64,000 nt of DNA from Paraburkholderia phytofirmans OLGA172. Its GTDB lineage: Bacteria > Pseudomonadota > Gammaproteobacteria > Burkholderiales > Burkholderiaceae. How positions within the stretch are numbered: position 1 is the stretch's first letter; every line of letters begins with the position of its first letter. Where the stretch lies: the NCBI RefSeq assembly GCF_001634365.1, contig NZ_CP014579.1, positions 3,348,001 through 3,412,000 of the forward strand. Direction: 5' to 3'. Under the pieces are notes generated by a model that worked only from the letters and a program-made list of their open reading frames with translations, did not search any database and had not been told where the DNA came from. This document shows, piece by piece, positions 63,698 to 64,000 of the stretch. A program made the position numbers and the translations under genes.

Positions 63698-64000
63698 TTA
63701 GCCGACAGTGAATGACTTCTGTGGCGCGAGCACTCGCACGGACCGGGTCGCCCGTGTCAACGCGACATACCATTCGAGCTTCGTCCGGCACGCATCCGGC
63801 GTAATAACAACGTGGTCGAATTCTAGTCCCTTCACAAGCAACGTGCTTCCGACGGACCGGTTTCGCACGATTCGACCGCGTTCGCGCCGTGTATTGGCAA
63901 CTTGCCATGTCGCATCTTCAAGTGAGAGACCGGGATTCTCTACGCACAGACGTAAAGAGGCCTTAATCCCGTAAACGAGTTCAGGACGGGTGACCGTAAC
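63698..64000 (-). CDS. 3' end of a UvrD-like helicase gene
   Basis: The last 100 codons before TAA (complement at 63698-63700) include GSTLLVKGLEFDHVVI and YVALTRATRSVRVL, the motif V and VI region of superfamily 1 UvrD/PcrA-type helicases. The rest of the gene lies beyond the right edge. In a defence island, such a helicase could be the GajB partner of an OLD-type nuclease or a stand-alone helicase; the visible part does not decide. The 63469-63697 gap holds no supported gene. Confidence 0.75.
   Translation of the reverse strand, partial: VTVTRPELVYGIKASLRLCVENPGLSLEDATWQVANTRRERGRIVRNRSVGSTLLVKGLEFDHVVITPDACRTKLEWYVALTRATRSVRVLAPQKSFTVG

Overview
The window looks like part of a Burkholderiaceae replicon, most probably Paraburkholderia or a close relative. 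The evidence is the high GC content, a trimeric-porin gene, a DUF3562 protein, paired IclR and LysR regulators, a DUF6566-like protein and the general codon style. This assignment is inference from gene families; there is no rRNA or tRNA in the window to anchor it.

Region 1 (1-12.0 kb) is a polymorphic-toxin locus. A secreted Rhs-repeat protein (1531-3996, interrupted by one amber codon) ends in a short variable toxin tip and is followed by nine paralogous genes of about 171-175 codons, which I interpret as immunity genes. One of the nine is broken by an amber codon. Each immunity gene overlaps or abuts a toxin tail: an intact one for two of them, and a relic of varying quality for the others. 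A second, orphan Rhs C-terminal cassette (7437-8147) sits mid-array, and an IS630 element is inserted in one relic. The order A-B-C of immunity subtypes occurs twice. This looks like a locus that has captured successive toxin tips and kept their immunity genes.

Region 2 (12.1-24.4 kb) is mostly chromosomal background: a succinylglutamate desuccinylase-like hydrolase with an amino-acid-binding protein and a divergent LysR regulator, a 5'-truncated lysA, a rubredoxin-domain protein, a Rieske oxygenase, a family 2 glycosyltransferase, cytochrome b561, a truncated uracil-DNA-glycosylase-like gene, an EamA permease with a histidine-rich tail, DUF3562, a DAO-type oxidase and an acetyltransferase.

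Region 3 (24.4-40.4 kb) is one tightly packed minus-strand catabolic operon of 14 genes, read from 37827 down to 24428. It holds a three-component Rieske oxygenase (ferredoxin, alpha subunit, reductase) with a small HTH-like partner, two SDRs, a cupin, an alpha/beta hydrolase, an IclR regulator, a ThDP enzyme, an aspartate-dehydrogenase-like protein, an aldehyde dehydrogenase, an extradiol-type VOC dioxygenase and an MFS importer. A divergent porin and a second, closely related IclR regulator lie at its head, with a perfect palindrome between the promoter and the first gene. Together they suggest uptake, ring hydroxylation, ring cleavage and processing of an aromatic acid or heterocycle whose identity I cannot read from the sequence.

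Region 4 (40.4-45.1 kb) holds ordinary housekeeping or secreted proteins: an AcpA-type phosphoesterase, a DUF4410 protein and a NUC1 nuclease.

Region 5 (45.1-64.0 kb) is a defence island. It contains a three-gene ABC-3C-like system (DUF4297-type nuclease, middle component, Rad50-like ATPase with a CxxC pair), an IS3 element interrupted by an IS110 element, a 1144-residue membrane protein of unknown family, a type I restriction-modification set (hsdM, hsdS, hsdR) and the 3' end of a UvrD-like helicase gene that leaves the window.
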